Part shown: one piece after another, positions 47,701 through 57,100 of the stretch
How the letters are laid out: each line of letters opens with the position of its first letter
How positions within the stretch are numbered: position 1 is the first letter of the stretch
The notes under the pieces: model-generated
Told to the model about the DNA's origin: nothing
The model's input: only the letters and a program-made list of their open reading frames with translations
Databases searched by the model: none
Origin: Elgaria multicarinata webbii
Taxonomy: Eukaryota > Chordata > Lepidosauria > Squamata > Anguidae
Assembly: GCF_023053635.1 (NCBI RefSeq)
Contig: NC_086172.1
Span: 22,349,501 to 22,413,500, forward strand
DNA: 64,000 bases
Reading direction: 5' to 3'
Translations under genes and position numbers: made by a program

Positions 47701-48630
47701 CAAGATAATGTATGTGAAGTACTTGTACACTGAAAGGGTTATGTAAATGCTAATTATTGACGATGAAATGCCAAGAATTACGAAATCATCATTTAGCTTT
47801 GTTAGGGTTTTGGTGCTTGTGTCTTCTGTAGGGCCCCATTGGCCGTACTGATGTTCCATGCGCTTTGCTCTTTCACTACGATCTCCATTGTAAAAGATTC
47901 TGTGGCTTACCTGGCAAACCCTCAGCAAGGTCTGGACCACCCGGGTGTTCTGCGGGACTCCTAGTTTCACCACAGCCAGCATGCTGTATGCCAGGTCATC
48001 ACGCCACATGTACTTGGCCTCGTTCATCAGACACTGGCACAGCTGGCTAAATTGAGGGTGCTCAAGCATCAGCCGTCTCTCATAATGTTTCTGGTCTTCT
48101 GAGAATTTTTTAAAGAGCACCCACATAGTGCTAAGACAGTTACTGACATATTTCAGAGAGACCGGACATTTTGCAACAAGGTCTAGTACATCACAGGGAG
48201 ATACACACTTTCGAAGGTCATCAAAGAACAGTTGGGATGTGCTCCTTCCATCCATGTCTTCAATGGCACTTCTGACTTCTTTTGGAGAGACTGAGAAACC
48301 AGATGGAGGTTGGGTGGGTTTGACAGGCAGTGGTTCAGGGACCTGCACATGCTCCAATAGGGAATGAGTAGTTTTCTGTTCATTTGCATTGGCGCCCTCT
48401 ACATTAATAGTGAGAGTATCTTCAGAGAAAAACCGAACAGATGACTGAAACCGGCGTGGAGAAACATACTGTAGGAATTGCCTCAGGTAAATACTTTCTA
48501 CAGCACTTGTATGTCCGTTCATCCCTAATGCAAACATTTGCATTGTAGTTCTAGAAATAGGACTTGGAGCATAGTGACATGCTTGCAACCATTTCATTGT
48601 CCCTATAAAACAATTCCATTTCCTATTCAT
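32642..48630 (-). CDS. FASTKD2: FASTKD2, FAST kinase domain-containing mitochondrial RNA-binding protein (whole coding span)
   Basis: Eleven coding exons on the minus strand join in phase to 2058 nt, 685 codons plus stop, close to the 710 residues I recall for human. FASTKD2 is a mitochondrial matrix protein of RNA granules needed for 16S rRNA handling and mitoribosome assembly (family knowledge). The N-terminus is basic and low in acidic residues, as for a mitochondrial presequence. The middle matches human FASTKD2 over long stretches ([37 protein letters not shown]). The C-terminus is a RAP domain, about residues 615-672 ([34 protein letters not shown]). No stop or frame break is seen, so the gene looks functional. 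It is head to head with MDH1B, as in human 2q33. The introns hold SINE, L2 and MITE insertions. Confidence 0.96.
33000..33177. other. AT-rich candidate conserved non-coding element in FASTKD2 intron
   Basis: Dense homeodomain- and POU-like words (GTTAATTAGC, GTAATTACTTTGCATATAAT, TGTAATTATAAAT) in unique-looking sequence, with no repeat similarity inside the window. A SINE has inserted at its right edge. Conservation cannot be judged from one genome. Confidence 0.25.
33181..33483 (+). mobile_element. tRNA-derived SINE with target duplication
   Basis: The head GCCTCGTGTGGCGCAGAGCG, the B-box-like ATTCGATCCC and the same body and tail as the copy at 15936, followed by a TTTCC-repeat end. TTCCCTCTGA flanks it at 33168-33177 and 33484-33493, a 10-bp target duplication as made by LINE machinery. 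The better preserved of the two full copies. Confidence 0.93.
33555..34020. repeat. Dispersed reptile repeat split by a hAT-like insert
   Basis: The flanking parts, TCTGATGAAGTGGACTCCAA / CACAACAGCTTACGCC (33560-33607) and TGTGTTAGTCTGTAAAGTGT / GCTACCTCTCTGAAA (33949-34021), are two ends of one common repeat. Between them about 340 bp start CAGGGGTGGGCAACTGG and end in CTGCCCGCCCCGG, consistent with a CAGGGGTG-type hAT insertion. Confidence 0.45.
34339..34453 (-). CDS. FASTKD2: FASTKD2 exon 11 (RAP domain, first part)
   Basis: 115 nt encoding [20 protein letters not shown] and [18 protein letters not shown], the N-terminal two-thirds of the RAP domain (putative RNA-binding). Human has [20 protein letters not shown] here. 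Confidence 0.95.
35471..35785. mobile_element. Double-palindrome hAT-like element, copy D, exact TSD
   Basis: A full-length 315-bp copy runs from TAGGGTGACCATATGAAAAG to CATATGGTCACCCT, flanked by AGGTAAGG at 35463-35470 and 35786-35793. Located in a FASTKD2 intron. The best copy for defining the element. Confidence 0.88.
36341..36428 (-). CDS. FASTKD2: FASTKD2 exon 10
   Basis: 88 nt encoding [20 protein letters not shown] then QLADDSKIQ, a poorly conserved linker ahead of the RAP domain. One base in frame from exon 9, two out. Confidence 0.9.
38065..38215 (+). mobile_element. MIR-like CORE-SINE
   Basis: GTGCTAGTCCCCACTCGGTC, GTGACTTTGGGCCAGTCACA, CCCAACCTACCTCACAGGA and GAGGATAAAATGGG show the tRNA-derived remnant plus the CORE region typical of MIR-type SINEs. 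Old; it lies in a FASTKD2 intron. The intron sequence at 36430-38060 otherwise shows only a TG microsatellite (about 37139-37161). Confidence 0.7.
38672..38893 (-). CDS. FASTKD2: FASTKD2 exon 9
   Basis: 222 nt encoding [40 protein letters not shown] and [20 protein letters not shown]. It aligns with the human PHNYHIDFEIRM junction at its end. Confidence 0.92.
39208..39371 (-). CDS. FASTKD2: FASTKD2 exon 8 (FAST region)
   Basis: 164 nt encoding [40 protein letters not shown] and [14 protein letters not shown]. The donor is CAG|GTCAGA, weaker than the others but phase-consistent. Confidence 0.92.
39951..40123 (-). CDS. FASTKD2: FASTKD2 exon 7 (FAST_1 region)
   Basis: 173 nt encoding [20 protein letters not shown] through [17 protein letters not shown]. 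It corresponds to the start of the FAST_1 region in the family. Two bases carried over. Confidence 0.93.
40370..40560 (+). mobile_element. Decayed L2-type LINE fragment
   Basis: CAGGTTGCAAAATGCGGCAC, GAATTCAAGGTGTTGGTTAC and AACAGTTTGGGAACAGGCTA are recognisable remains of LVQNAA, FKVLVT and LNSLGTGY in an L2 C-terminus. Confidence 0.5.
41262..41375. repeat. Foldback hAT-like MITE
   Basis: GACTACAATTCCCACTGGCC and ACATCTGGGGGCACCAGGTT match the 10908 and 50210 copies. Confidence 0.55.
41589..41957 (+). mobile_element. L2-type LINE 3' end, internally deleted
   Basis: Encodes [40 protein letters not shown] and [10 protein letters not shown] with stop. Compared with the 22.2 kb copy, the segment with AAPRLWNGLPEE is deleted. 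It ends in a TTG-repeat tail (about 41931-41957). Confidence 0.85.
42337..42476 (-). CDS. FASTKD2: FASTKD2 exon 6
   Basis: 140 nt encoding [20 protein letters not shown] and [20 protein letters not shown], then YMWDTKQ. The second of two adjacent AGs is used as acceptor to keep phase; the donor is CAG|GTAAAA. Confidence 0.93.
43052..43175 (-). CDS. FASTKD2: FASTKD2 exon 5
   Basis: 124 nt encoding [20 protein letters not shown] and [20 protein letters not shown]. Phase 0 in, one base out. Confidence 0.93.
44292..44400 (-). CDS. FASTKD2: FASTKD2 exon 4
   Basis: 109 nt encoding [20 protein letters not shown] and [16 protein letters not shown], one of the best conserved segments. The acceptor is CTTTTCTTGTTAG and the donor GAG|GTAAAA. 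Confidence 0.95.
44965..45150. repeat. Imperfect inverted repeat
   Basis: ACTATGGTTTATAATTG and CTTAACTGTGGTTTATT on one side face AACCACAGTTAAAGACTAAC and TAATAAACTGCGATTAAG on the other. Probably a decayed MITE. Confidence 0.4.
45298..45401 (-). CDS. FASTKD2: FASTKD2 exon 3
   Basis: 104 nt encoding [20 protein letters not shown] then [14 protein letters not shown]. Enters in phase 0 and leaves two bases (CA). Matches human [20 protein letters not shown]. Confidence 0.93.
45690..45832. repeat. Foldback hAT-like MITE, palindromic
   Basis: GAGGAGTGGGCAGAAGGTAG / GATCTCCAGATATTTTGGAC at the left and GACTTTCTGCCCACCTCTGG at the right are inverted. About 140 bp, with ends CAGAGG-GGGCAG. Confidence 0.65.
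46352..46437. repeat. Small MITE
   Basis: ACCCTGTTCAGAAAACACC and GGTGTCTTCTGAACAGGGCC are inverted ends of an 86-bp unit. Confidence 0.7.
46674..46924. repeat. 251-bp near-perfect palindrome
   Basis: 116-bp arms (46674-46789 and 46809-46924) differ at about two positions and are separated by a 19-nt spacer. The arm sequence is the same repeat seen once at about 4400-4520. It lies in FASTKD2 intron 2 and is followed by two tandem copies of a related block (47028-47285). Confidence 0.9.
47028..47285 (-). repeat. Tandem pair of ~125-bp units
   Basis: Two consecutive units each contain AATCAAGGG, ATTCAAACTTGG, TTAAGAGCTATCA, TTTTGATCTC and TACACA-ATGTAAGCATTTT. A single inverted unit is present at 4144-4282. 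Confidence 0.75.
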
Positions 48631-48644
48631 TTTGCCGTTTACCG
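47911..48644 (-). CDS. FASTKD2: FASTKD2 exon 2 (first coding exon)
   Basis: Codons 1-240 start at ATG 48630-48628, the first ATG after the putative acceptor (ATTGTAAAG, exon from 48644). An in-frame TGA at 48663-48661 blocks extension upstream. A second Met (residue 12, in [10 protein letters not shown]) is a possible alternative start. The sequence runs [20 protein letters not shown] to [10 protein letters not shown] and the donor CAG|GTAAGC. It is the least conserved part apart from its C-terminal third. Confidence 0.92.
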
Positions 48645-49319
48645 CTTTACAATGAGGTGTTCAAAGAAAACAATTTCAGAAGAAACTCTTGCAGCACGAA
48701 TAAGCAGGCCAGAACTGCGTCACGTAGATTATCTGTTCAGTGAATTCAAAATGGCAATTTCATTAACATTATATACTTGAAACTTTATGTTCAAATGTAC
48801 AAACACATCTGTGACACAGAATAACTAAAACAGAATATTCTAAGAAACATTCTATGTAGCATAATCAATTATTAACAGGCTAAATCTATTTCCCAACATG
48901 GAGCGATGCCCTAATTGCAGTATTGACATAATCAATGGCGGAAGAAAAACTGGCAGGAAGATTGAACTAACTTGGACCCAGATCTCACAAATTAGATAAA
49001 GACACATGGACAACTAGATGCATGTGAACCAAATTCAACATTCTGAGACTGTTGCTGGGATGCTTCAGTTACATTTTAGCCAACTTCTTGGTGCAAAATA
49101 GAATAGGATGTGATGGAGAGAATGAGATGAGATAGTTTCTTGTTTTGTTACATTACTGCTCATTGAATGGACATTTTTAAACTATGTGCTCCAATAGCTT
49201 AACTTCACAGTAAGAATGCAGGCTGACACTTCTTCAAACTACTCCCTCTCTCTCTCACTCCTGCAGATATGCACATTTAAAGAACCAACTGAGACGGTCA
49301 TAACAGCAGGAGACAGGTT

Positions 49320-49520
49320 TTTCTTCCTCTCTCATAGAACTTGGGAGTCATCTGATGAAATTGATTTGGCAGTAGAATCAGAAAAACAGAAATAGAAATC
49401 CTTCATGCAACTCATATTTAACTTTCACAATTCCCTGCCACAAGATGAAGTGATAGTCATAGACTTAGATGGTTTTAAAAGAGGAAAAGTCAAATATATG
49501 GAGGATAGATCTGCAATGAC
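49320..49520 (+). mobile_element. CR1-like LINE 3' fragment
   Basis: TCATAGAACTTGGGAGTCAT, AATTCCCTGCCACAAGATGA and TTAGATGGTTTTAAAAGAGG match the CR1-like host repeat at 58540-58870. Decayed. Confidence 0.55.
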
Positions 49521-49526
49521 CACAGG

Positions 49527-49738
49527 TGCTTCCAGATGAGTTTTTTATTGCCCCATGCCTCGTTCACAGAATTTTATAGGTTGTTTAGACATTGTCTTTT
49601 ACTCATAACTCTCCCGTGTCCGCTGACAAATCCCCCCCTTTTTTCTCTTACTGCAGAAAACTAGTTGATGAGAAAAAGGCAGTAAAACTGCACACACCGC
49701 TTTCTAATTAGCAGCGCTAGGAGCACTGTCTGGAAGCA
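49527..49738. repeat. MITE with GCTTCCAGA ends
   Basis: GGTGCTTCCAGATGAG and its inverted partner CTGTCTGGAAGCAGCC bound about 210 bp without coding capacity. Confidence 0.5.
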
Positions 49739-49744
49739 GCCTAC

Positions 49745-49940
49745 TCAATGGAGTCTGGTTGCTCAAGTGTAAGTGGAACTGTGAATCCGCTCTGGGTTTC
49801 AGTCAGAACTCTAAAGAAGCTATCCAACATGTTGAATTCCATCCCCAGGCTCCGCAACTTGAATAGCTCCATTCGAAGCTTGAGCGAAACCCTGAGCAGA
49901 TTCACAGCCCCACTGACATTGGAACCTCCACCTTCCACTG
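49745..49940. repeat. Palindromic element, copy of the 11.6 kb family
   Basis: GTGAATCCGCTCTGGGTTTC and AGAACTCTAAAGAAGCTATC on one side face GAGCAGATTCACAGCCCCAC on the other. Confidence 0.6.
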
Positions 49941-50209
49941 AGTCTACAAGCTAGGGATGCATTTTCTGAGGTGGGCTGAGTTCGGACCACACGCTAATCG
50001 AGGGTTGTTTCCCATTCTGTCCCTATTACCCCTGCCCCAGTTGATTAGCGTGTCATCCAAACTGCGGTGCAGCTCGAAATACCTGGGGGGGGGGAGATAC
50101 ACAACAAAGGGAGTGCTGTGAACACTGTGCCCTGCTTATAAAATCCCCTAAAACTTGTGGCTGACCACTGTTATAGCCTGGATGCTGGATCCCGTCAAAT
50201 CTAGTAAGT

Positions 50210-50330
50210 CAGCCTTCCCCAACATGGTGCCCTCCAGATGTTTTGGACTACAACTCCCAGGATTCCCGACCATTGCAAATGCTAGCCGGGGCTTATGTCC
50301 GATATACTGGCGGGCATCAGACTGGGAAAA
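50210..50330. repeat. Foldback hAT-like MITE
   Basis: AGTCAGCCTTCCCCAACATG, GTGCCCTCCAGATGTTTTGG and ACAACTCCCAGGATTCC; the inverse end is CATCAGACTGGGAAAAGCTG. Confidence 0.65.
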
Positions 50331-50345
50331 GCTGTCATACGACTT

Positions 50346-50425
50346 TTTATTTATTTATTTTAGGATTTTTATGCCGCCATTCAGCCAAAAAAGGCTCTCA
50401 CGGCGGCTTACAAAAGTATTTCTTG
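50346..50425 (-). mobile_element. LINE 3'-end-derived repeat
   Basis: A TTTA-repeat, then GCCGCCATTCAGCCAAAAAA and GGCTCTCACGGCGGCTTACA, as at 28071. Confidence 0.6.
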
Positions 50426-50489
50426 ACTTTTTGTAGGTGAACTGCACAAAAATCCATTTATGTAAGTAGCTTACGTTGTCCAGCTGCTT

Positions 50490-50775
50490 TCAAGACTATT
50501 AGAGCAGTACGTCAATGGAACCAGTTACCTAGGGAGGTTGTGGGCTCTCCCACACTAGAGGCATTCAAGAGGCAGCTGGACAACCAGCTTTAGGGTGGAT
50601 TCCTGCATTGAGCAGGGGGTTGGACTCGATGGCCTTATAGGCCCCTTCCAACTCTACCATTCTATGATTCTAAGGACAATCATCTGTCAGGGATGCTTTA
50701 GGGTGGATTTCTGCATCGAGCAGGGGGTTGGACTCGATGACCTTATAAGCCCCTTCCAACCCTGCTATGATCCTG
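50490..50775 (+). mobile_element. CR1 LINE 3' ends, two in tandem
   Basis: CAATGGAACCAGTTACCTAG, AGAGGCATTCAAGAGGCAGC and CCCCTTCCAACTCTACCATT end at ATTCTATGATTCTA (50659-50672). A second end repeats from GGACAATCATCTGTCAGGGA to CCCCTTCCAACCCTGC, apparently a tandem duplication of the last ~100 bp. It stops just left of the promoter. Confidence 0.8.
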
Positions 50776-50901
50776 TGCCCCACGTAACACCTCTGAGAGG
50801 AAGGCGGCGAAGGGACACGCAACACCCCCCCATCTCTATGGAAACCGTGCCCGGGGCCCACCTGGCCTGGCGCCGTTCTTTCAACCCTGCGCCCAGCTCA
50901 C

Positions 50902-51000
50902 CTACCGGCCCCACTCCACGCATGTCCCTCACTCGGGAGCCGCCATTACGAAACGGGGCACGTGACCTACCCGGCGGAAGTGCCGCTTACGAGTGCTTAC
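50902..51000 (-). other. FASTKD2: Putative untranslated exon 1 of FASTKD2
   Basis: A donor CCGGTAG|GTGAGC on the minus strand at 50902/50901 would link to the acceptor at 48645. The exon's 5' limit is unknown and other donors (for example CCAG|GTGGGC) exist nearby, so only the presence of an upstream exon in this region is inferred. Confidence 0.35.
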
Positions 51001-51071
51001 AGGGGACAAAATAATTCACCGGTCGTTCTCGTCGTTTTCCCCGCCCCCCTCCCTCTGACAGTGCGCGCCAA

Positions 51072-51084
51072 GTTGCCTAGCAAC
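51072..51084. promoter_or_regulatory. RFX X-box upstream of MDH1B
   Basis: GTTGCCTAGCAAC is a perfect inverted-repeat X-box, the binding site of RFX factors, ending 57 bp before the MDH1B start codon. RFX factors drive genes of motile and other cilia, and MDH1B expression in ciliated cells and testis is part of general knowledge of this gene. FASTKD2 might also feel this site, but its own side carries ETS, E-box and YY1 words. Confidence 0.7.
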
Positions 51085-51141
51085 GTCCCTTCGGCCGCTC
51101 CTCCGACGGGAGAAGACGGCGCTTGTCGCTGGACTTACCTG

Positions 51142-51163
51142 ATGGCCAAGTTCGTGCTCGCAG
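51142..51163 (+). CDS. MDH1B: MDH1B exon 1
   Basis: ATGGCCAAGTTCGTGCTCGC plus AG then GTGAGG: MAKFVLA and the first base of Gly. The start context is CCTGATGG, with G at +4. The N-terminus is identical to human MAKFVLAG. Confidence 0.93.
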
Positions 51164-54100
51164 GTGAGGTGAGGTGAGGGTCCGTCCAGGAGCCTCTCAC
51201 GCACCTTCCGAAGTTTAGTTTGTTCCCGAGGCTGCTCTACCTTCGGGTATATCAGTTTATACAGTGTCTCTGAACGTGCGCAGAGTGCCTTTCCCTCGCC
51301 AAATATCTCAATTTTGAAGTGTGTGTTTTTCTTCCCTCAGTTCTTATGAGAGAAATAAAAACCGATGCTTCAATTTATTTTATTTTATTTAAAATATTTG
51401 TGCCCCCACCCACCCCAAAGGCTCCCAGAGCGCCTTACAATTGTAAAATAAGGCAGATCCTGCCCACAGGCTTACAAACTAAAAAAAGACACGACACGCA
51501 AGGAAACGGAGATGAGGAGGGAAAAGGGGAAATTAAATATTCGGCAGGTCTCCCTGCTTTGTCTCTCGCTTGTCATCCATGCATGGAATTGTTAGGGCAG
51601 TAGAGGTCATCCTGTGCTAATGTCTCCCACAGGACAACAGCGGCATCTCCTACAATAAAAGCATTAATTTCATCTGGACCCCCATAAATTTCCATGAATG
51701 AGATAGATGGCACAATAAAAGCCATCCTTCACAAATTTGCCTTTTAATGCCAACTAAATCAATGGTCATCATTACATCTTATGGCAGAAAATTCTGTGTG
51801 TTCTGTGACTTAATGGCATTGTTGTTCTCTCTTGGTTAGCACTTTTGCACTAAGCGTTTTTTTAACGTCAAATAGATTCCTTCACTATCACAAGCTCATG
51901 AATATGTACAATTTTCATTAACTATTTAACTTCCAGGTAAGGCAGATTGCCCCTACTATGCTAAGGCAGAACTCCTAGCTGACTATCTGCAGAAAAATTT
52001 GCCTAACTTCAGGATACACAAGATTACTCAACATCCTGACAACTGGGAGGTAAAAATTTTCAATCTGGTTCACTAATGCAGGGATTCCCAAAGGGAATTC
52101 TCCACAATCTTCCAAAGCACCTTTTCAGCTTCCACAAGAGGATCCTGACCACTGAAATTGATTATGTTTATCATTATTTTAGTTCAAATATCAGATATGG
52201 GGGTGGCAATGAAGTGTGGGCGAATCAGCAATGGCCTTTTATTTCTCAAGCACACAACCCCTCCCTGCAAACATTTATAGATGGACTAGCACTGACATAC
52301 AGCGAATGTGTTCACAACACCTGTGTTGGCCCTGCTTGGGATCATTGGTATTTCTTTTGTTTTCTTTCTTTAGAAAGAATTATAATTCAACCCGGGTAAG
52401 TATGGGGAGATGTAGGAGCCGCTGGTTAGTGGCTTAGTAGAAAGTTTGAAAATCTGTCCACTAGTGGTGCAATTGTATTTTTAAGCCCTTACTGATGCTT
52501 TGCTGAAAGTGGTGTGGGTCTTCCCCACATCCACTTCACGTTCCAGTAAGATGTAGCAGAATATACGTTATTTATAAATCTGACTCAAAAATGAGTCAAG
52601 ACTTTTTTCTGCTAAAAGGCACACATTGTACTATTAGTTACTTAGCCACATTGACTCACTCGCATATTCAACCACACAATTTTCTATTTTCTCTTTCCTT
52701 ACTGCAGCTTCAATTTCTGATGCACCTGCTCACAATTAAAGTTTAAAGGATGTAGTAATATGTGACCTAATTAGCATTGTGACTGAACTGAAAGGTTTTT
52801 CCAGTAACAGTTACTGCTACCCTTCTCTCTAAGTTAGTTGTGTGAGTTTTGCAACTTTTTAATGTCCACTTACACTGTACGACTAATGCAAATGTCATCA
52901 TGATGCCTCTGAAATTTGGTGACAGAATTACCACTGATTTTAGAAGCAGTAGAAATCCAATATCTAAGGGATTCAATCATGTAAGAATTCCACCCTCTCT
53001 CATGTTACGCTCTGTATGCATATATAGATTTTTAAATACAAAATAATGAGCCTCTTGTCAAATATGAAGGGAACATATTTGGTTGAATCATTTTGGGAAA
53101 CTGGAACATTAGTTTCAACATTGTCTTGAAAGCTTTTTTAAAATTTAATACACATTAACATTACATGTCATGCTTCCTTTTGGGCTTTGGCTTCTAGACG
53201 TGGGTGCAGGAGATCTGTGAAAAAAATGGATGGGAACACACACGCTCTCCAATTATTTGGAGGGAATTGTTGGACCGTGGGGGAAAGGGCCTTCTTCTGG
53301 GAGGATTCAATGATTTCCTAGAACATGCTCAGGTAAAATGCTTACTTTCTGAATTTTCTGTCTGTTTCTTCTTTCCTCACTATTATTAGTATTAAGATTA
53401 TTTTGTCTTTGCATTTAGCCTGTATTCAGCATTTGTTTATTCTTCTCTCCCAACAAAATATTGCAAATATTTCCAAGTAAACCTATTAGAATCGCATTGA
53501 AAGAACATAATGGGTTTGGGAAATGTGAAATAACATGTTGCTATAAAGAGGTGGAACAGGTGTTTACTGAGGCCACTGGGAAAGTACAACAAGCAATAAG
53601 TTCGACAAGAATAGTGGATGTAATTGGATGGTCAAGGAATTATTCTTAACTGTAGGAATTTTGGAATCATGAAACTGGGGGGCTTTCTATATGTGTACCC
53701 AGCCCCACGGTGGCTGAGAATCAGCCCTGCGTTCATTAGGCCGGCTCTAATGAATGGCAACCTAAGGGAAGCAACCCAACCCCCAGTCCTTATTGGCAGG
53801 CATCACAAGGAAGAGGTAGGGTGTATATAGGTCAGCACTGTGCAAGAGCACTGGGGGCTGTCAGTTATATGATGTAGCCACAGATTCACAGTCACTGCGG
53901 GGCTTTTCTGTGAAGCTGCACTTTTATAAAGTCGGGGACTTTCCCTGGCATTTTTGCTGGGAGCAAGGTCACCCGGCTCTTCTGCCTTCTGATCTCACTC
54001 AGTAGTCAATCCGGGAGATGGGGCATTCCGGGTGAATAGCGATGGGAGATTGGTCCCTGGAAGCCAGGAAGAAGGGGGGGCTCCAGTACTCGGATGACCA

Positions 54101-57100
54101 CTGGGAGCCCCACACTCTGTCCTGGTGTGGGGATTACCCGACACTACCCCGTAGGAGTGAAAACACTGAGTTTAGGAGGAACACGGCGCCAACTCTGCAC
54201 CGTGAAGGCAGGTTGTGGTTAATTTAAGTTTAAAGAATCCCAGCACTGCAAAGGACTGGCCTAGATCACGGGTAGGCAGGTAGATTGGGATCGACTAGTA
54301 GATCTGAGTGTTGCAATAGAACAGCATGACTTTCTGTCTACCAATTGTTTAACAGTAGCAACAACAAAATGACTTTTACTATGTAAATTAGGCTGCTGAA
54401 ATAAAGGATAACCAGGAGTGGACTTTTGTGTGAAAGCACTACGAGCTCAGTTCAGTTCTGCTACTGAAAGTAAATTCCCCGGCATGGGCTCAAGCCATGC
54501 TCAGAGGCACCCTCTTCTTTTAACCTAAGTATATGTCTTTTGCATTTGCTTGATGGGTCTTGACGGTTCTAGTAAAAAAAGAAACTAGATCTGACAAGTA
54601 TTAACAAGTGTGCTCTCCAGACATGCGTAAAGCATACACACATGTTGCAAAATACATGCATACAAGGGATTTTTTTTTAACCTCAGCAGTAGCATGTCTC
54701 AGAAGATTTGTCCCAAGGATACAGACACACACATCTATTCAAAAAGGGGATGGTTTATTTGTCACAAAAGAATAAAAAATGTCATGGATAATTAGCTGAT
54801 TGTGATCATGAGACACTGAGGCCTTAGCTAGACCTAAGGTTTATCCTGGGATCGTCCCGGGGTCATCCCTGTTCATGTAAATGACACACAGGATATCCCG
54901 GGAGCAGGCAGGGATGACCCCGGGATAAACCTTAGGTCTAGCTAAGGCGTAAAAGAATTCCAATAGGGAATGGATTAGCTTGTAAATTACAATCCTTAAA
55001 CGTATTAAGCTTACGAAGCAGAAAACCAAACCAATACCATAGATCTCCACGCACAGGACTCAAGAAGTGGAGAAATTAGCTAAATGTCCTGCTCATTATT
55101 TAAACTAAGAGCAGCTGTGCCAGAAGGCTTGGCCACAGACCTGAATGGCTGGACCGTGGTTCCAAAGCTGCTCAAGCTGGGGCTAGGCAAACTGGGTCCT
55201 CCAGCTTTCTGAAAGATAAAAAGGGAAGGGAAGAGGCAAGGGAGAGGGAGATTGCCCAGACAGAAAAAGGGTTCGCAGGGCGCATCAGCTAGTCCTTGTG
55301 CCAAATCACCATGGCAAGAAGGGAGAATCTAGTGGTTGGGGGCACTAAATTCAGAATACCCCCACCAATTTCCAGTGCCTTCTGTGGCACATCCCGCTTG
55401 TCCATCTTTCTTGTTTCAGTTCTGGGCTCCTAAGGCTCCAGATTATGTTGCGTCTTGCCAAAATACTCTAGGGCAGGGGGGTTGAACCTCTTTTAGCCCA
55501 GGGTCTGCATTCCATTTTGGAGAAGCTCTTGAAACCACATCCCAGTGACGGGCAGGGCCAATGGCAAAAAGGGTGGGGCCAAAATACAAACATGCCTACA
55601 CATTTTAGCTGAAAGCTCTTGCTGGCAGGAATTAAGCTTTAGGGAAGGCATTTCAAACTTTTAGAATGGGGAGAAAGCTGCACAAAAGCCAGAAAGCTAC
55701 CCAATGATTAGGGAAAAGGGGTGGGACAGGGGAAGGGGGTGGGGCTAACTGGGGAATCCCAGAGGGCCATATTTAATCCCCAGGCCTGAGATTCTGCACC
55801 CTCTGCACCAGGGGATTTTGGCAATCACAACAGGCATGAAGAGGCAACAAGGTGGACCACAGAACAGGAGCCTGGCTGCAGTCCTTTCCACTGGGTTACC
55901 AGGGAGTGACCGAGATTCCAAACCAAAGCTGGTTCCAAAAATGGAACAAATTTCCATTCACACAAATACATGATAGGAAAGTGGGTCAAAGAGGTAGAGG
56001 CTACAATTTGTAGGGAAAGGACCGCCAGAAAATACAGCAGAATTGAAAGATGCCTCTCCTAGGACCCCATTGGATTGTCTTGAAAATGGGTCCGGGATGC
56101 AGGGAAGTTCCTGCAGTTGCTGTGGAAGTAGGAGCTTGAAAAATGCTGTATGCCAGTCACCACTTTGTCAAAAGTGCAGGCTTAGGTAGCCAGAACCGGG
56201 TGTTCTGCAGGAAAAGTTGTCGAGGCTTTCTGGCAGAAGGTTCCATGGCTTAAAGTGATTTTGGTGTGAATTCAAGAAAGGGAGCAGGAGTCAACAGACA
56301 TAGCCAGAAACATGGAAATTGCCATGCAACAGAAGCATTTGGTACCAGTATTGTTGTTAAGGCCAGGAACACTGGACACTGAAGTCCTGCATTTTGGTAA
56401 TGTTTTTCAAGCAGGGATAACACAAAGGAGTATCTCACTCAGTCCATGTGGGAACCACTTTTTAGACACAACAGATAATGGAGGGCGGGGGGAATGATTC
56501 TGTCCAGAGCAGGCAACAGTTTCAATAGAGCAGATTCCTCTACCCAATTTTATCACACTTATCAGTAGTCAGGAAGTATTTTGGAGGTATGTAACTCTTT
56601 GCCTGATGTGTGTGCAGGCCTATTTACTAATTAATGTGCCTTAATCTAATTGTGAGGCACTCAAGTTTTGGTGTGGTTGTTTTGGTTATATTACTTAATT
56701 TTGTCCTGAGTAGAAGATGGCTCTGTTCAGACAACACATTAGTCAACGCAGTGTGAAAATTCCACTCAACGGTTTAGCTTTTAGGGTGTACTCCCCACAC
56801 AACGTGTTCTAACTCCACCCTTGTGTGACTGTGGGCTACCGTGGAGTAGAGTAAAATCCATTGTAATGCTTGATTGACAGTTCCTCTGTTCTCTCTCCTC
56901 CCCTGGTCCTCCTGATGGTATCCCATCAGCCATTGCTGGAAAAAAACAACCCAATCCCAGTGGCTCTCCTAGAGTAGCATTCACTCCTTTCACCACTCTT
57001 GCCAGGGAACTCTGTAGCCAGTGGGAAAAGTCAACTGAACACAACGGAAAGCTCCACACAGCACGCAACACAACGCTTGTGCAGGAACTCTCCTCTGCAC

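Larger units (their letters stand above)
50780..51141. promoter_or_regulatory. CpG-rich bidirectional promoter, FASTKD2 / MDH1B
   Basis: The segment between the two divergent genes is much richer in CpG than its surroundings and lacks repeats. Recognisable words are GCCGCCAT (50939-50946, YY1-like), CACGTGAC (50959-50966, E-box), GCGGAAGTG (50974-50982, ETS/GABP-like) and the X-box at 51072. There is no TATA box. The layout is that of a shared housekeeping-type promoter. Transcription start sites cannot be fixed from sequence. Confidence 0.8.
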
